NCBI GenBank assembly: GCA_934717675.1
Contig: CAKUYZ010000076.1
Span: 1 to 8,347, forward strand
DNA length: 8,347 nt
Direction of reading: 5' to 3'
Source: an uncultured Bacteroidales bacterium
Lineage (GTDB): Bacteria; Bacteroidota; Bacteroidia; Bacteroidales; Marinilabiliaceae
Part shown: one piece after another, positions 6,977 to 8,347 of the stretch
Layout of the letters: the number at the start of each line of letters is the position of its first letter
Numbering within the stretch: position 1 is the stretch's first letter
Program-made: the position numbers and the translations under genes
Notes under the pieces: model-generated
Told to the model about the DNA's origin: nothing
What the model saw: only the letters and a program-made list of their open reading frames with translations
Databases searched by the model: none

Positions 6977-8347
6977 CTACTCTTGGCGGGGGTAGTTGAC
7001 CAAGTAGAGTTTTTTTCTAGCTCTCGTCATGGCTGTGTATAGCCATTTGGCTATGGAGTTAGAAGACTGCGTCTCGTCTACGTAGCCAATGTCCACAAAC
7101 ACAGTGTCCCATTGCCCGCCTTGCGCTTTGTGACAGGTCATGGCGTAGGCATATCGGACTTGCAAAGCGTTGACCCAAGGGTCTTTGCGAATGTCAGACA
7201 TTCTTTTGGCCTTGTTAGAGTAGTTGTCATAGTCAGCCTCGGCCATGGCCTCGATCCGTTTGTTGACCTCGGCCGTTGTTATTTCAACCGGCAAGCGGGT
7301 CTCCTCATCCGGCACGCTCACGTCGGCCGTCAAGAAATCTAGGATTATTTGGCAGTCTATGTCAACGTCACCGCGGTCCACCAGGCGTATCGATACGTCC
7401 GCAAAGTGAAGTCCGGACATTTCAGAATAACCGTTTATGCTCACCACCTCCGCAATGTCGCCATTAGCAATGAAGTCCACTCCGGCTTTTTCCGCCCACA
7501 AGTAATTGTTTCGGGTTACAATGAGCAGGTCTCCTTTGGATAATTTCTCCTCCATATAGAGTGCCTGCGCGCGCAGCGCCATACTGTATTGCGTCGCGCG
7601 CCTGTTACTTCGCGTAATAATCACAGTGTCAGTCATTCCGCATCGGCAAAAGGCATCCTCTATCCTCTCCAATAGCCCGACACCCGTGACGCATTCCACG
7701 TTTGAGCCCTCTTTAGCCTCTATGGGCGGCAGCAATTCAATGTTTGGCGCATCTGCCTCAATAAGCGCCCGGAGCGACATCGCATTTTTCAAAATGAGGC
7801 TTTCGCCACTTTGCCTCACCACGTCAGATAGCCACACGCAACCAACAGTCAGCCCGTAACTCCTCAGATAATCAACGTTTAAGGCCGGAGCAGACTCAAG
7901 CCCCACGGGCGGGAGCTGGTCAGGGTCGCCCACAAGGACCAGGCGGCAGCCGCTTTGTGAAAAAACGAATTCTATAAGGTCGCGAAGCAGCCGTCCGTCG
8001 CCCCATCTGGGCCCACCGCCAGAAGTTGCCATAACCGCCTCGTCTCCAATCATCGAGGCCTCATCAACAATAAAAACTGCATCACGAAACTTGTTGTATG
8101 ACAAATCGAATGCAAGCCCGTTGCCGACATCTTGCCGATATATGGCCCTGTGAATAGTCGAAGCCTTTCTGCCTGTATAGCCCGACAAAACTTTTGCGGC
8201 CCTCCCCGTCGGCGCCAACAGCACGACCGGCAGACCTACGACCGAGGCCGCCTCGCAAAAAGAACGCATCAATGTGGTTTTTCCCGTGCCTGCAAAACCG
8301 TTTATGATTAGTGCCGCATTCTGTTTTTCCGAGCATACGAGACGCGA
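6977..8347 (-). CDS. RecD-like SF1 DNA helicase, N-terminus outside the window
   Basis: This is an ATP-dependent superfamily 1 helicase of the RecD/AAA_30 type, probably acting in DNA repair or recombination. The reading frame stays open to the window edge, so 456 C-terminal residues are visible and perhaps a few tens are missing. Counting from the edge, the motifs are: Walker A GFAGTGKTT (17-25), motif Ia LLAPTGRAAKVL (43-54), Walker B FIVDEASMI (92-100), motif III LVGDPDQLPPVG (138-149), VVRQ (176-179), the late motif TCHKAQGGQWDTVFVD (404-419) and motif VI YTAMTRARKKLYLV (437-450). The UvrD_C_2-type C-terminal domain is complete. A TTG or ATG at 8272/8269 cannot be the real start, because the Walker A motif lies just upstream of it in the same frame. 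No RecB or RecC gene is adjacent in view, so this is likely the stand-alone form found in Bacteroidota. It ends 56 bp before the TPR gene. Confidence 0.93.
   Translation of the reverse strand, partial: SRLVCSEKQNAALIINGFAGTGKTTLMRSFCEAASVVGLPVVLLAPTGRAAKVLSGYTGRKASTIHRAIYRQDVGNGLAFDLSYNKFRDAVFIVDEASMIGDEAVMATSGGGPRWGDGRLLRDLIEFVFSQSGCRLVLVGDPDQLPPVGLESAPALNVDYLRSYGLTVGCVWLSDVVRQSGESLILKNAMSLRALIEADAPNIELLPPIEAKEGSNVECVTGVGLLERIEDAFCRCGMTDTVIITRSNRRATQYSMALRAQALYMEEKLSKGDLLIVTRNNYLWAEKAGVDFIANGDIAEVVSINGYSEMSGLHFADVSIRLVDRGDVDIDCQIILDFLTADVSVPDEETRLPVEITTAEVNKRIEAMAEADYDNYSNKAKRMSDIRKDPWVNALQVRYAYAMTCHKAQGGQWDTVFVDIGYVDETQSSNSIAKWLYTAMTRARKKLYLVNYPRQE

Noticed and set aside
8082..8336. An 84-codon minus-strand frame near the right edge
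   Set aside because: It overlaps the helicase Walker A and Walker B region in another frame, and only the helicase frame encodes conserved motifs.
1..8347. Defence system, mobile element, CRISPR or biosynthetic cluster
   Set aside because: All seven genes are recognisable housekeeping or envelope types on one strand with tight operon spacing; there are no repeats, transposase or integrase motifs, or displaced composition to support such a call.

Overview
The window looks like ordinary chromosomal DNA from a member of the Bacteroidota, most likely the order Bacteroidales. Three things point there: the LigA BRCT domain has the form typical of that phylum, the gene after ligA resembles a small family (DUF6913) known mainly from Bacteroidota, and the one visible promoter element is TATATTTG, which fits the Bacteroidota -7 consensus TAnnTTTG. 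I cannot name a genus. No mobile element, CRISPR array, tRNA, rRNA, riboswitch or phage gene was found.

All seven genes lie on the minus strand, so transcription runs from high to low coordinates. In that order they are: a RecD-like SF1 DNA helicase cut by the right edge (8347-6977); a 476-residue tetratricopeptide repeat protein (6920-5490); shikimate dehydrogenase AroE (5487-4741); NAD-dependent DNA ligase LigA (4729-2723); a 184-residue DUF6913-like protein (2726-2172); an LpoB-like lipoprotein (2145-1555, or 2175-1555 with a GTG start); and a COG3014-type lipoprotein (1453-83). Gaps are very short: 56 bp after the helicase, then 2 bp, 11 bp, a 4-base overlap, and either a 4-base overlap or 26 bp. 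The five genes from the TPR protein to the LpoB-like protein therefore look like one operon. It would be driven from the promoter element at 6943-6950 and closed by the hairpin terminator at 1476-1515. The COG3014 gene starts 22 bp beyond that terminator.

The operon mixes jobs that do not form a pathway: aromatic amino acid precursor synthesis (AroE), nick sealing in replication and repair (LigA), a protein scaffold (TPR), an uncharacterised cytosolic protein, and an envelope lipoprotein. The last two genes belong together more clearly, as both are predicted lipoproteins and one is of the LpoB type that activates peptidoglycan synthases in enterobacteria.

No stretch above 300 bases lacks a gene. 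The largest gap, 1454-1554, holds the terminator. The left edge, 1-82, holds nothing I can support. I see no previously undescribed system here; the points worth checking are the terminator so close to the COG3014 start, the lipoprotein pair, the uncharacterised gene after ligA, and the palindrome beside the promoter element.
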